A DNA stretch of 15,278 nt from Mansonella perstans (taxonomy: Eukaryota; Nematoda; Chromadorea; Rhabditida; Onchocercidae): assembly GCA_037074765.1 (NCBI GenBank), contig JBAMDO010000471.1:1-15278 (forward strand). Direction: 5' to 3'. The position numbers and the translations under genes are program-made. Positions 1-9,128 of this stretch are shown here, one piece after another. The notes under the pieces were generated by a model, which worked only from the letters and a program-made list of their open reading frames with translations, did not search any database and was not told the origin of the DNA. Positions within the stretch are counted from its first letter, which is position 1. Every line of letters begins with the position of its first letter.

Positions 1-6
1 AAAGTA

Positions 7-60
7 TTTTGATCGGTAAGTGAAGTAAACTTCATCATTTACACATCAGATATTTTTCAC
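7..60 (+). repeat. Dispersed direct repeat, copy 1
   Basis: The segment starting TTTTGATCGGTAA and running through CTTCATCATTTACA recurs at 556-604. This copy carries nine extra bases (GTGAAGTAA) between two GTAA motifs, so the other copy probably lost them by slippage. Function is unknown. It lies upstream of the decayed collagen-like locus and may be part of the same duplicated block. Confidence 0.7.
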
Positions 61-555
61 GTTTGTTCTCTAACCTTGCTGCAAAATTTACCCAATTTCT
101 CTTATAATATTTAGTACTATGCTATTTTTACCAAGGATTTGTGTACGTTGCAAAAGTTTTTGCGAACTTAAAACTCACGTCATTCTATAGCTTCGTAACA
201 ATAAAATCACATATATTTCTGCTCGTATGCAAGAAAGTTTGCAAAGTTTCAACTAAGGAATTTTTGATTTGATGCAAAATTTGGAGAAAAGAAAAAAATT
301 AAGAAAGAATGTTTCATTTAAATAACGCAATGGTTGCTTGATGAAAAAATTTTTATTACGAGTTCATCAATGCATGCAAAAATAATAGCAATATAACAGT
401 TTTTTTTCCGGAAATTAAAAAAAAGAAATTTTCAAAAATTTCAAGAAAATTACAGAAAATAGAACTGGAGAATTTCAAATTAGTAAGAACATTGTACCGT
501 GAATAAATTATTTCATTTGGTTATCGTCGCCGCCTGCAGCATTGCTTTTGGTGCG
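61..555. other. A+T-rich intergenic sequence, no gene seen
   Basis: There is no long open frame, no collagen-type glycine periodicity and no RNA gene that can be recognised here. A short inverted motif (TTGCAAAA then TTTTTGCGAA) lies at about 149-167. The rest is low-complexity A/T runs. Confidence 0.5.
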
Positions 556-604
556 TTTTGATCGGTAAACTTCATCATTTACAGATCAAATATTGTTTAC
601 TTGC
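556..604 (+). repeat. Dispersed direct repeat, copy 2
   Basis: This is the second copy of the element at 7-60, starting 549 bp downstream of it. It shares TTTTGATCGGTAA and CTTCATCATTTACA, lacks the nine-base insert, and then diverges. No gene is attached to it. Confidence 0.7.
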
Positions 605-785
605 TTACAATAAGTCATCACAGATTTTAAAACGATCTGAAGGCAATTGAAATTATTGAAGGAGCAAAAGTTTTCTTTGATTTGGTAAAGTCACAGAATC
701 CACTAACCATCCACCATTAGATCTAATCTTCCTGTTTTTATTGAATTTTTTCAATTTCACTTCAAATTTCTTCAATTTTTAATCA

Positions 786-960
786 TTGGATAAAAAGATC
801 ATAGATGTCGTCAGTAATCACTTAATGTTGCATTTTCAAAACTATTTTACAAAATGTTTCTTTTGTTTTATGAATTCCTGGAAGGATTTATATCAGTTAT
901 CTTCTTTCCCAATATAAAAGGAAGATTTCGCTTTCATTCAAATTAATTAATAAAATCTTT
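786..960 (+). promoter_or_regulatory. Collagen-like gene promoter, relic copy A
   Basis: This stretch aligns along its length with the promoter of the intact collagen-like gene (14375-14510). Shared blocks are TGTTGCATTT, AAATGTTTCTTT, TTATGAATT, ATATCAG and a TATA box (TATAAA at 913-918, matching 14485-14490), followed by an AGATTT..CTTTC segment. The TATA box is intact even though the coding part downstream (1156 onward) is broken. It could still drive a transcript, but that is inference. Related copies lie at 1812-1930 and, on the minus strand, at 13429-13678. Confidence 0.7.
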
Positions 961-1140
961 TCTCATATTATAACATTTCAGGTAAGAATAATGCATTTTA
1001 ATTAGTCGATTATCATTTGCCTTAACTGATTAAGAAGTATCAACAACGAAAACGTTTCCATCTATACAAAATTTGTTTTGGAGAATATAATCTGAAAAAG
1101 CAGAGGATTAAATGACTGAAAAGAAATTTGAGAAAATTTC

Positions 1141-1545
1141 AGATTGTCAGTACCAATGCATCTTTTTAGTACTTTCCTGTTGTTCATCGGCACCGTTCGT
1201 AGTTCAAGTTTCCAAATAAATTAAGTCAGAAATGTAATGTTTGAATACAATCTACAAAATGGCAGACAAATTTCATTTCCAATTTCATTTCTAAGTCTTT
1301 TTTGCACCAAGAAAAAAGAAAAAAAAAAGGATAGCTAACACGACTGGGCGAAATAATGTAATGGAATGGACCATCAGGATGTGAAAGAAAACAAGGAAAC
1401 AAGGCCCATCCGGTGAACTTGGAATTCAGGTGCGTAAGGGGAAAAAAGAAATCTCTCCTGATTAGGGAGAAAAACGTATCAAGGATGAGAGCAGATGCAA
1501 GGATAGAGGCAACAGATAACAGAAGTGATCGGAGGAACGAACACT
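1141..1545 (+). pseudogene. Decayed paralog of the small secreted collagen-like gene
   Basis: The acceptor AAATTTCAG (ending at 1142), followed by a CCAATGCAT start context, matches the acceptor and start of the intact gene at 14752-14780. The start at 1156 opens a signal-peptide-like run (MHLFSTFLLF) comparable with [10 protein letters not shown] in the live copy. One extra base and loss of about four bases at the intron donor then break it, and the frame stops at 1222. From about 1345 the sequence again aligns with the live exon 2 (GCGAAA..ATG..GGACC). From 1368 it shows glycine triplets (GPSG..), with a one-base loss near 1395 before GPSGELGIQ resumes in another frame. Later triplets are interrupted by TAA and TGA. 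This is a pseudogene by frameshift, stop codons and donor damage. What is seen is the alignment and the glycine periodicity; the duplication history is inferred. Confidence 0.72.
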
Positions 1546-1811
1546 TCTTGTGATATCAGCTCTTTTATTTGCATTGCTTCGTGATTGCATCAGTTTATCA
1601 AATAATGCTCAATAAAATTTCTGAAAAACATCAAACGCGTGCAGTAATGTTGTAGCATGCAAGGTTCAAATTCTCGAACAATTTTAAGTTTCGGCTTAAA
1701 AACAAACAATTTCGAATTACAAAAATTAACATTATGCTAAAATAAATCGGTGATTGGTCATTATACCTTAGAAACTGTAAACATACAAAAACTCTTGGTA
1801 TTGCAGAAGCT

Positions 1812-1930
1812 TTCATAGATATTATCAATAATCATTTGACACAGTACTTTGCTTTGTTTAATTCACAAAGAAATGTTTCATTGTTTTATGAATTTCAGAA
1901 GATTTATATTAGAAATGCTTTTACTATCCT
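1812..1930 (+). promoter_or_regulatory. Collagen-like promoter relic, copy B
   Basis: This shares with copy A the series CATAGAT..TCA.TAATCA, then AAATGTTTC, TTGTTTTATGAATT and GAAGATTTATAT. The TATA region has eroded (CTATCCTAAATAACA stands where copy A has CCCAATATAAAA). No plus-strand signal peptide or collagen body follows it, so it appears to be an orphan fragment of the same duplicated unit. Confidence 0.6.
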
Positions 1931-2029
1931 AAATAACAATTACTGCATGCCTAATGAGATGGCAAACAGAAGAGAATGAATAAGAGTCGATGAATGAGCT
2001 TTAAGGCTTATTTCAAATGAAGAAATGTA

Positions 2030-2193
2030 TTAATAACACTCTTTGCTGCCAGGTTTTCCAGAATATCTCTTAAGTCCTTGTCGGTTCGGTGGATTTGGAG
2101 TCCCTGCTTCGCTTCGACCACCAATAATGGACTACAAGGACGATTAAATATGCAAATAATTAGAAATGTATTTTCAAAAATATTCTTTTTCAT
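2030..2193 (-). pseudogene. Minus-strand ghost of a collagen-like (Gly-X-Y) coding region
   Basis: On the minus strand, 2122 down to 2030 reads ten triplets ending in a TAA stop. The first residue of each triplet is G, S, G, N, N, G, R, G, G, E. Every non-glycine codon (AGC, AAT, AAC, AGA, GAG) is one or two G-to-A transitions from a glycine codon, as expected of a decaying collagen. A short recognisable stretch is GKPGSKEC just before the stop. About 70 bases upstream, a start at 2193 opens a hydrophobic signal-like run (MKKNIFENTFLIICIFN) in a different frame. It is probably another dead member of the collagen-like family, in the opposite orientation to copy A. Chance is not fully excluded because the stretch is short. 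Confidence 0.5.
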
Positions 2194-2977
2194 TTGGAAG
2201 CAATCCTGAATCATGAAAGCAGCACAAATGCCAACAGAAATGCACTGAAAAGATGTACTGATAACAAGGACTTGAAATTTTCTCGAATCGCATTCCAGTT
2301 ATGCAATTTTCGGCTCTTTCAGGAAATTATTCTTCTTTACGTAGATGGAACCTCTTCGTTGTTATCATGTAAGGAGAAATGATTGATAGAATGCATCGAT
2401 TTTATTTCAGCTATTAATACGCGAGAAAAAATTTGATGGATTAAATTGAAATTTAATTAAGTAAATTTCAGGAAGGGAAATGTTCCATTTACATCGCAAA
2501 CCACAGAGGATTTCAGGCTACTTTCAACAAAGCATCTCATTATCATTTCGTAAAACACTAAATATCCAAATTTTGTTGAAAAACTATTAAAAAGGTTAAA
2601 ATGAACTTGTTTATCTTTCCATGATGTTTATACTTTCAGCTCAAATTTAATAAAAATTGATTTGACTGTAAATAAAAACAAAATTATGCATTGTTTCGAG
2701 TCAATGTATGTAAAAGACTATTTTAAGATGGAACAATTTAAATAAAATACACATGCAACCAACAGATAAGCTCTAAACAATCCTATATTATATTAAAATT
2801 CTAAATTACGGAATAAAGTTGAATAGCGCATGATTAAATGCACCAAAAATTTAAATTACTACCATCAATCAAATTAAATTCAGCTGAAATCACAAAAAAC
2901 TTTAATTAATAAAGCTCCAAGTAAAATCCAATAACACTTAGCAAATGAACTTTAATAGTAAGCAAGTGACGTACGTT
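2194..2977. other. A+T-rich intergenic sequence, no gene seen
   Basis: This is mostly AAATTTAAA-type low-complexity sequence. A 62-codon open frame begins at 2194 but has no recognisable domain, splice context or relative in the window, so it is not called as a gene. Confidence 0.45.
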
Positions 2978-3091
2978 CAATTTAAAGTATAAAATAAATT
3001 TAAAAATCGATTTAAAATACAAAACAAACTTAAAAATCAATTTGAAATATAAAGCAAAGAAAGTTCAATTTAAAATAAAATAAATAAATGG
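2978..3091 (+). repeat. 30-bp A+T-rich tandem repeat, about four copies
   Basis: The units start with CAATTTAAA or CGATTTAAA. They lie at 2978-3007, 3008-3037, 3038-3065 and 3066-3091. The first two are both 30 bp with a few substitutions, and the last two are shorter and more diverged. No coding role is apparent. Confidence 0.7.
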
Positions 3092-3180
3092 AAAAGAAAA
3101 ACAGTGACTTTGCGCGAGACCAATTAATTAAATTAAAAAAGTAAAATTTGCGAAGATCTGCTGCAATACACAAATTAATC

Positions 3181-3330
3181 TTACAGCGAAACTTTTGAGC
3201 GCATTTGGCTTGCCGCCAATTTTTGGTTGGCTATTTCTGTCAGTTGTAAGCTTAGGTGACGCAGGTGGAGTGAGATGGTTCTGCGTCAGATTTACGTACG
3301 TTGGATGGGGCGTGTTGTCAGTTTTTGGGA
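3181..3330 (+). promoter_or_regulatory. GC-richer patch upstream of the zinc-finger gene
   Basis: This patch stands out from its A+T-rich surroundings by CpG-containing words. It holds a perfect eight-base inverted repeat, TGACGCAG (3257-3264) and CTGCGTCA (3281-3288), separated by 16 bases. The palindromic word ACGTACGT occurs just after it and also near 2970. TGACGCA resembles bZIP-type binding sites. The patch lies about 600 bp before the start codon of the zinc-finger gene, so a promoter or enhancer role is plausible but inferred. Confidence 0.35.
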
Positions 3331-3798
3331 TACGTAAATGTTTAGTTGCAGAATATTGTTTTTGGGGTTAGGCGAAATTTGATGCTTTTGCATTTAAATG
3401 GTTTGCTGTTTGGAAGTTGAGATAATTAATCGACAAGTTAAATCAGATTACATTATTAAATGCACAGAAGTTTGTACCTTATCGAAAAAGAATGGTCTTA
3501 GTTGATTTCCATTGCTATCAAAGTTTAAATAGGTTAGCAAAACATTGTTGTTTTATCTGGGAAAGGTGTAATTATTGGTTTAGCAAATGCGATCTTAATA
3601 AATAATGCTTACTGTGTGAACTGTGATTGATGGTAGTTTACTAGCCTCTAATTTACGGATTTAAGATTGATCCATATCCCCATTAACAGCGGAAATCAGT
3701 AAAGTTCCTGCGAACTATAGCGAAGTTATGTTGTTGAAATTTCTATGTTGATACCCAATATGTCGAACCATTGACATAAGAGAAAATCAATAGTGAAG

Positions 3799-3812
3799 TT
3801 TATTGCAGATTT
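3799..3812 (+). promoter_or_regulatory. Possible spliced-leader trans-splice acceptor
   Basis: TTTATTGCAG ends at 3808, about 100 bases before the proposed start codon at 3910, with no good upstream donor seen. Nematode genes commonly receive a spliced leader at such a site. It could equally be the end of an ordinary 5' UTR intron. Confidence 0.25.
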
Positions 3813-3909
3813 ATGAATTTCATTTGTAGTGATCAGCGCAATAAGTTAGTACTGATATTGCAACAGAAGTTGTAAAAGAAGTGCAGTACAGAGAACGGAA
3901 AGAATACTG

Positions 3910-6900
3910 ATGTCAGCATTCAACGGTTTCAAAAACCATGTAACTTTGTCCAGACATCCAGCGCAAGGTGAGAAGACAGAAGATTTGAAAGTTTTGTTTG
4001 GATTCGGTATTTTTTTTTTCGTTATATGGGTAGAAGATTGGTCACTTTCATTTTTTTGTTTTTTGATTGTAAGGCTTTAATTTTTTTAAAATCCTAATGA
4101 TAGGAATGCTGGGTCAGGCAGTACATTGTTGCTTCTGGTATTGATATAGTCAATCTCGAGCACGGCTGCTATGCGTTCATAAAAAGTTCATAAAAATTTC
4201 ATAAAAATGTTCATAAAAATCCTTTATGTCTTGTTTTTCGATTAGTGCGGAAATCTCGAAATAGTCGTTGAATCTTTCATATGTTGTTAATGATAGTTGA
4301 CTTGCTTAAAAATGGCTTCAAATTATTGAGAAATAATTTTTGATTCGTTCTTTTATTTGGGGTATCATATTTTCACTATTTGTTTTTTTTTTTCGCCGAT
4401 AATTCCGCGAGATTTTTATCTTTTATGGCCCATTTATGATTAATGTGCCTTTTTGTGTATTTCATGTTTATGGAGTTGTATGAATTATGATTTGCAGATC
4501 TATATGATGATTGCACTATGGCAGTTAATTCTTATGATTATGATTACAATAAGGCCTACTCGCCGGAATCTTCGGAACATAGTGGAATGGACGTATCGAC
4601 TTATACGCCATCACCAGTGCTGCATTACAGTTCCGTTGTTACCACATCATCCAGTGCTGCCGGAATGCAGGTGGATGGCAAAACTGAGGACAGGCTTTTA
4701 TCCTCAAGTGTTGTTATCGATGTGGATGCTGATGGAGATGATAATTCACCCCATAGTGATTCACCGAGCTTCAAAGCATTTCAGACTACGGTATTTTTGT
4801 TTTTAATCACGAAAATGAGATAGGTCCTCAGTAAAATGACAAAATTCTTATACCTTTAGGAATCAGTTGGAATATAGAAATTAAGGTTTAATTCGGATTC
4901 GGTAACATATCAGGAGATGGAAAAAAATGAAAGGGCTATGAGAGAAGAAATTGAAGTTGATGATGAAGGTCTGGAAGATATCATAGCTAATGCCTTAATT
5001 GAACAACTGTCCGGTGCTGACGAAACTGAAGTGCGACGTCGGCCGTACAATTCGACTGGACCGGATTGTGATGAGCTCCGAAATATGCTCGCTGTTGCTG
5101 TGCGACAAGAAAAGCAGGATCGGGAACTTACGAAGGTATTAATGCATTTATATTTACTTATTTTAGCATTTTGGAAGTTTGCTTATTGAGGACAATGTAT
5201 ATAATTTTAACTTTTTTAAAAATATTTGATTTTTTCTAGGATGTGGAAAATATTTAAGTAAAATTAACAATAATTTTAATTTTACACATTCCGTCCTAAT
5301 AAAGTTACAATTTATGATTTCATAACATTACGGAAAACGAATTTTTTCCCACTTTATTCTTCCACTACATCTTTTCTTTAGAAAAGATCTCATATATCTG
5401 GTGTGGGTTGGCTAATTTCGAAATTATTTTCCATTAATACGTCAGCGGAAAGCGGGAAAAAGGAAAGAGTTGTGCTTGACCGATATGGACGAAAATTAGA
5501 CACCAGCCGAAAAGAAAATCATTTGAGGAAATGGGTCTATCACCCAGAAATCGTTCGTGCAAACGGTAATTCATGGCGTTCAATTGATTTTGTCGATAAA
5601 CCGTTATTTTTTTAGTTCTGTTCATATTCATGATTAAAATGCATCAGTGATAGGAAGAGGAAGTTGCTAAACAGCAGATGTTTTACGAGCGGATAAAATA
5701 TGTTTATACTTTCAGCTTCATCAAATACAACGACATTTCCAATACGACTTCAAGATGGTGTGCTTCTCAGTGAACTTCCACCTCCTCCACCTCATCCTAC
5801 GGTTCCAGATGAGGTCCGATGATTTTGCGTTTAGATTTGCAAAATCTGTGGATTATGTTGCCGTTTTCTCTTGTCTGCATTGTATGATAATTCCTTCAGA
5901 TACGGAAAGCCGTACGTGCTAAAATGGTACGATGCAAAATTTGTAAGAATCGTTTTATTGAAAAAAATTTATATGAACGACATCTGCGGGACCGGCATTA
6001 TACCGAATATTTGGCATATTTGATACAACAGGAAGAGGAAATTGCTGAGCAAAGGTTGTTGAATTTTGAGGATTTCTGGTGAATTATGCTAGCTTTCAAA
6101 TTCTGGCTGATTGAAAAATTATAAGTGGGAAGCAACAGGGAGCTGATTTCTTTAACTTAGTTTAAAATTTCAGACAGGCCGAGCTTGAAGCAAATCGAAT
6201 TGAGGAACTTGCAACGGGAGGTTACATTCCACCAGAACACGAAATAGATGCGGAATCTTATGAAGTTGAAGTTGACAAGTAAGATACTTATGTTATGGTG
6301 ATATTCCTGGGAGTCAACGATTAATAATATTTGCTTCAAGTATTTGTCCTTCATTTTTTTTCTTTTCAATTTTTTTACTTTTCCTACATATTGCTCGAAT
6401 TTCCTTGACGCTTTTAGAATTCCGTTACCTGGTGAATTGAGCGGTGGTATCCCGGCACGTTTCGATCGACATGGTTTCTTACGTCAACCAAAACGTTCCT
6501 ACAAGAAAAAAGTGCGAGTATCGATATCATTGTTTTTTTACTGATTTTTTTGGGCTGTCTAATTTAAGCACTTAAAGTTCAAATTAGCTGGCAAGTTCTT
6601 TTTCCAGGTTTCTCCGCAATGTCCGTTTTGTGACAAACGGTTCAGGAATGAGGTTTCTTTGAAAAAGCATTTTGTGAAGAAGCATCCAGAAACTGTTGAT
6701 TTCGTTCAGTGTTTGCGTTGTTTTAAAGCAGTTAAAACGAAAAACGAACTGTCAGCGCATGAATGTGACTTGGTAATTTCACTTCAAGATAATGGGGATT
6801 TCAGATAATTTTGTAGGAATTGCATGAATTTCTAAATTATTGGAGCTTCTTATAAGAGCTTTTTGATAGGTCTTTTACTTCATAGCTTTACTTTCAGACA

Positions 6901-8396
6901 TTTATCTGCTTTGAATGTACACCGTTAAGGAATCTCTGCACTCAGCAAAGACTGCTTAATCACCGAGCAAAGTTTCATCGTGGTGCGAATTCAGGTTTCA
7001 AATGTAATATGTGTGCATTAAAGTTTCTTACACCACGAAAACTCAGGAAGCATAAGAAGATGGCCCACGTTTTCACAAAAACTTTCCCGTGCCATTTTTG
7101 CGACGAATTATTTACAAGCGAATGTTCGGTTAGTTTCTTTTTTTCCATTCCCTTAAGATTTTGTTTGTAAGGAGGGATGTTGAAGTTTAATATTTGTAAA
7201 CTGAAAGAACAACAGCAGTTTTTTAACGTAACAAATTCGCAGTGCAAAATCGAAGTATGCAACTGAATTTAAGTATATACTTAAAGGTTACAACACACGA
7301 GCGTATTCATACGGGTATAATCAAATTTGAATGTCGAATCTGTGATTTTAAATGCAATCGTTTTGTTTGGATGGAAGAACATCAAAAGGAGGAGCACGGC
7401 TATATTTGTTCCGTATGCCAACATAAATGTGCTGAATGGGGTGCTCTTAAAGATCATACTTTGCAAGAGCATGTGGTTATTTGACCAGTGAGTCAAATGC
7501 AGGTTTGAAATTTGTTTTTCATATTTCGACAATTTTGTTGCATTTTTTGCGATATAGCTCAAGCGATAATGACGATTATAACGGTCGCAGCAAAGAGAAA
7601 AGATTTGCTGTCGTTTTTCTTTTCTCTCTTTATTATAGCTTCACTTTAGTTAATGAAGTTGCTGTTCCAACACTTAAACACGTTTTGTGGATGTGGACAG
7701 GTGAAAACAGAATTTTAATTGTCTTAGAAAAGTTCTTGGCAGAATTGAATGGGAACATGATGAATACAGATGTGCATTTGCGTAATTCGGCTTTCAATAG
7801 TATTTCTTAAGCTTATGTTTAAGAGAGCTCATCCAAATTCAAGAAAAGTCTAACTGATTTTGTTTGTTAATAAGTTTAAGAAATTTCAGTGAAACTTTGC
7901 GAAGTATTAAACTGCATTTCAAAAAAGAAGTTCCGCTTATTAGAATGGCATACATATACATACATACATACATACATTACATACTTACATTCATATATAT
8001 ATATATATTCATGCACACCTATATAATATTTGTCTACATACATACATAGTTACATAACATATACACAGAGAGGATTCACATGAATACAAAAAAGAAAGAG
8101 TAAGCTGTTCGAAGATTTCTCTCATGATTGATTGCAGAAAACGAAAAAATTCATGTGAATATGTACTGCACCATCACATATCAATTTTTTAGTGTGATAT
8201 ATTTTTTCAATGAAAATAAAAGATTGGTATTATGATGTTTGATTGTTTATTGTTATGTAATTGCATTTTGCACTCCACCTGATATTGCTTTTCCATTTTG
8301 TTCCTTTCAAGCAATTATTCTCATTTCTGGACATTAATTAAGCCTTTCAGGTTATATCGATAGCCACGTGTGTGGGTCATGTATAAGGGCGAATAA
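3910..8396 (+). CDS. mep-1: MEP-1-like multi-C2H2 zinc-finger protein, 12 exons, C-terminal end frameshifted
   Basis: Exons inferred from GT-AG sites and phase: 3910-3967, 4498-4790, 4914-5135, 5382-5565, 5716-5813, 5900-6054, 6174-6278, 6418-6511, 6608-6772, 6898-7128, 7287-7502, 8351-8396. The first eleven join cleanly. The product is about 622 residues. Its N-terminal half is Ser- and acid-rich. Fingers lie at about C297-H318, C408-H429, C438-C456 (an H-x-C variant), C462-H485 (14-residue spacer), C494-H515, C523-H543, C551-H572 and C576-H597. An in-frame stop at 3853 supports the chosen start. After H597 the frame stops (TGA 7482), but one extra base near 7474 gives GYLTSESNA up to a GT donor at 7503. 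The last exon then gives GYIDS and, after one more missing base near 8365, PRVWVMYKGE and TAA. With both bases the length is a multiple of three. In C. elegans, MEP-1 is a nuclear partner of LET-418/Mi-2 and histone deacetylase that represses germline genes in soma, and it acts with MOG proteins on fem-3. The family assignment rests on remembered resemblance. Confidence 0.75.
4175..4220 (+). repeat. Short tandem repeat in intron 1 of the zinc-finger gene
   Basis: Four copies of TTCATAAAAA, separated by zero to two bases, lie inside the first intron. They are probably slippage-derived and of no coding consequence. Confidence 0.7.
7949..8072 (+). repeat. TACA/TA microsatellite tract in the last intron of the zinc-finger gene
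   Basis: An interrupted (TACA)n run is followed by (AT)n and then further TACATACATA motifs. It lies inside the proposed 848-bp final intron (7503-8350). Such tracts are prone to length variation and can disturb assembly locally. Confidence 0.85.
8074..8160 (+). repeat. Perfect 12-bp inverted repeat within the last intron
   Basis: ATTCACATGAAT (8074-8085) is the exact reverse complement of ATTCATGTGAAT (8149-8160), with 63 bases between them. It could form a weak hairpin in the pre-mRNA. No function can be assigned. Confidence 0.5.
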
Positions 8397-9102
8397 AGCG
8401 CTGGAATTGAATACGCAGCTCAAAAGTGATAAGCTGGGTCAACTTTCACGTAAGCCATATTGGCTAAATTTTTTTACAGATTGCAAGTTTCAGATTATTT
8501 CCTCCATATGCTTATTGTGTTGTTATTATTGTTACTTTGATGTATCTCGTTGTCATCATTTCTTGTCATTTAACAAGTTAAAATTTCTCAACGTGTATAC
8601 ATTATGTTTATATCTCAACGATTCCACTTTGATTTTGCATTTGCTACAGCCCGGATGGGAATGTGCTGAATTGAACTTTCAGTTTGGATTCCTTGAAATT
8701 CGGAAGTTTTTTTTCTTTTTTAATTTTTGGTCATCTAGTTTTGCACAGAATTTTACTAAGTACCTTAATTAAGCCTTTATAACATTGTATCATTTAAAGG
8801 TGTTTTCATATTCTTTACGCAGTGTTTGTGCCATATTCCTTTTTATGAATTAGGAATATGTCAAAGCATTATTTTTTTATACTTGACAAGAAGACTTTTA
8901 AACATATGTATTCATATATCTTGACATATCTCCAAGGGCAACTAAATGGAACCAACAAATATTTTTCGCATTTTTTCATCGTATTCAGAATGTAAATGCT
9001 CACTGTTTCCATATGTTTGTACTAATTTTCATTGTTTACTTGCTTCTTACATTGTTATAAAATCAGAGTTTGCAAGATCTGATGATTGATCTGTAAGCTC
9101 AA
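8397..9102 (+). other. Probable 3' UTR and flank of the zinc-finger gene
   Basis: This is A+T-rich sequence after the proposed TAA at 8394. A 134-codon open frame starting at 8368 overlaps the last exon in the wrong frame. It turns into hydrophobic low-complexity residues and is not credible as a protein. Confidence 0.4.
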
Positions 9103-9128
9103 AATAAATCAACTAAATAAAAAATAAA
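9103..9128 (+). terminator. Clustered polyadenylation signals
   Basis: AATAAA occurs at 9103 and twice more within the next 25 bases (CTAAATAAAAAATAAATG). This is the first dense cluster downstream of the zinc-finger gene's stop codon and would give a 3' UTR of about 720 bases. An AATAAA also overlaps the stop codon itself (8392-8397) but is too early to serve. Confidence 0.35.

Noticed and set aside
1631..1828. 65-codon minus-strand frame
   Set aside because: A+T-rich random-looking residues with no splice or family evidence.
4453..4806. 117-codon frame overlapping exon 2 of the zinc-finger gene
   Set aside because: It is a shadow in another frame. The chosen frame fits both the acceptor phase at 4498 and the donor at 4790.
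7481..7810. 109-codon plus-strand frame after the last zinc finger
   Set aside because: Its first codons (TTG ACC AGT...) belong to the proposed exon 11 tail. Beyond 7503 the residues are hydrophobic, low-complexity and intron-like, and a GT donor precedes them.
8368..8772. 134-codon frame starting MCGSC
   Set aside because: It is the last mep-1-like exon read one frame over and then 3' UTR. The competing frame gives a short clean end, PRVWVMYKGE and TAA.
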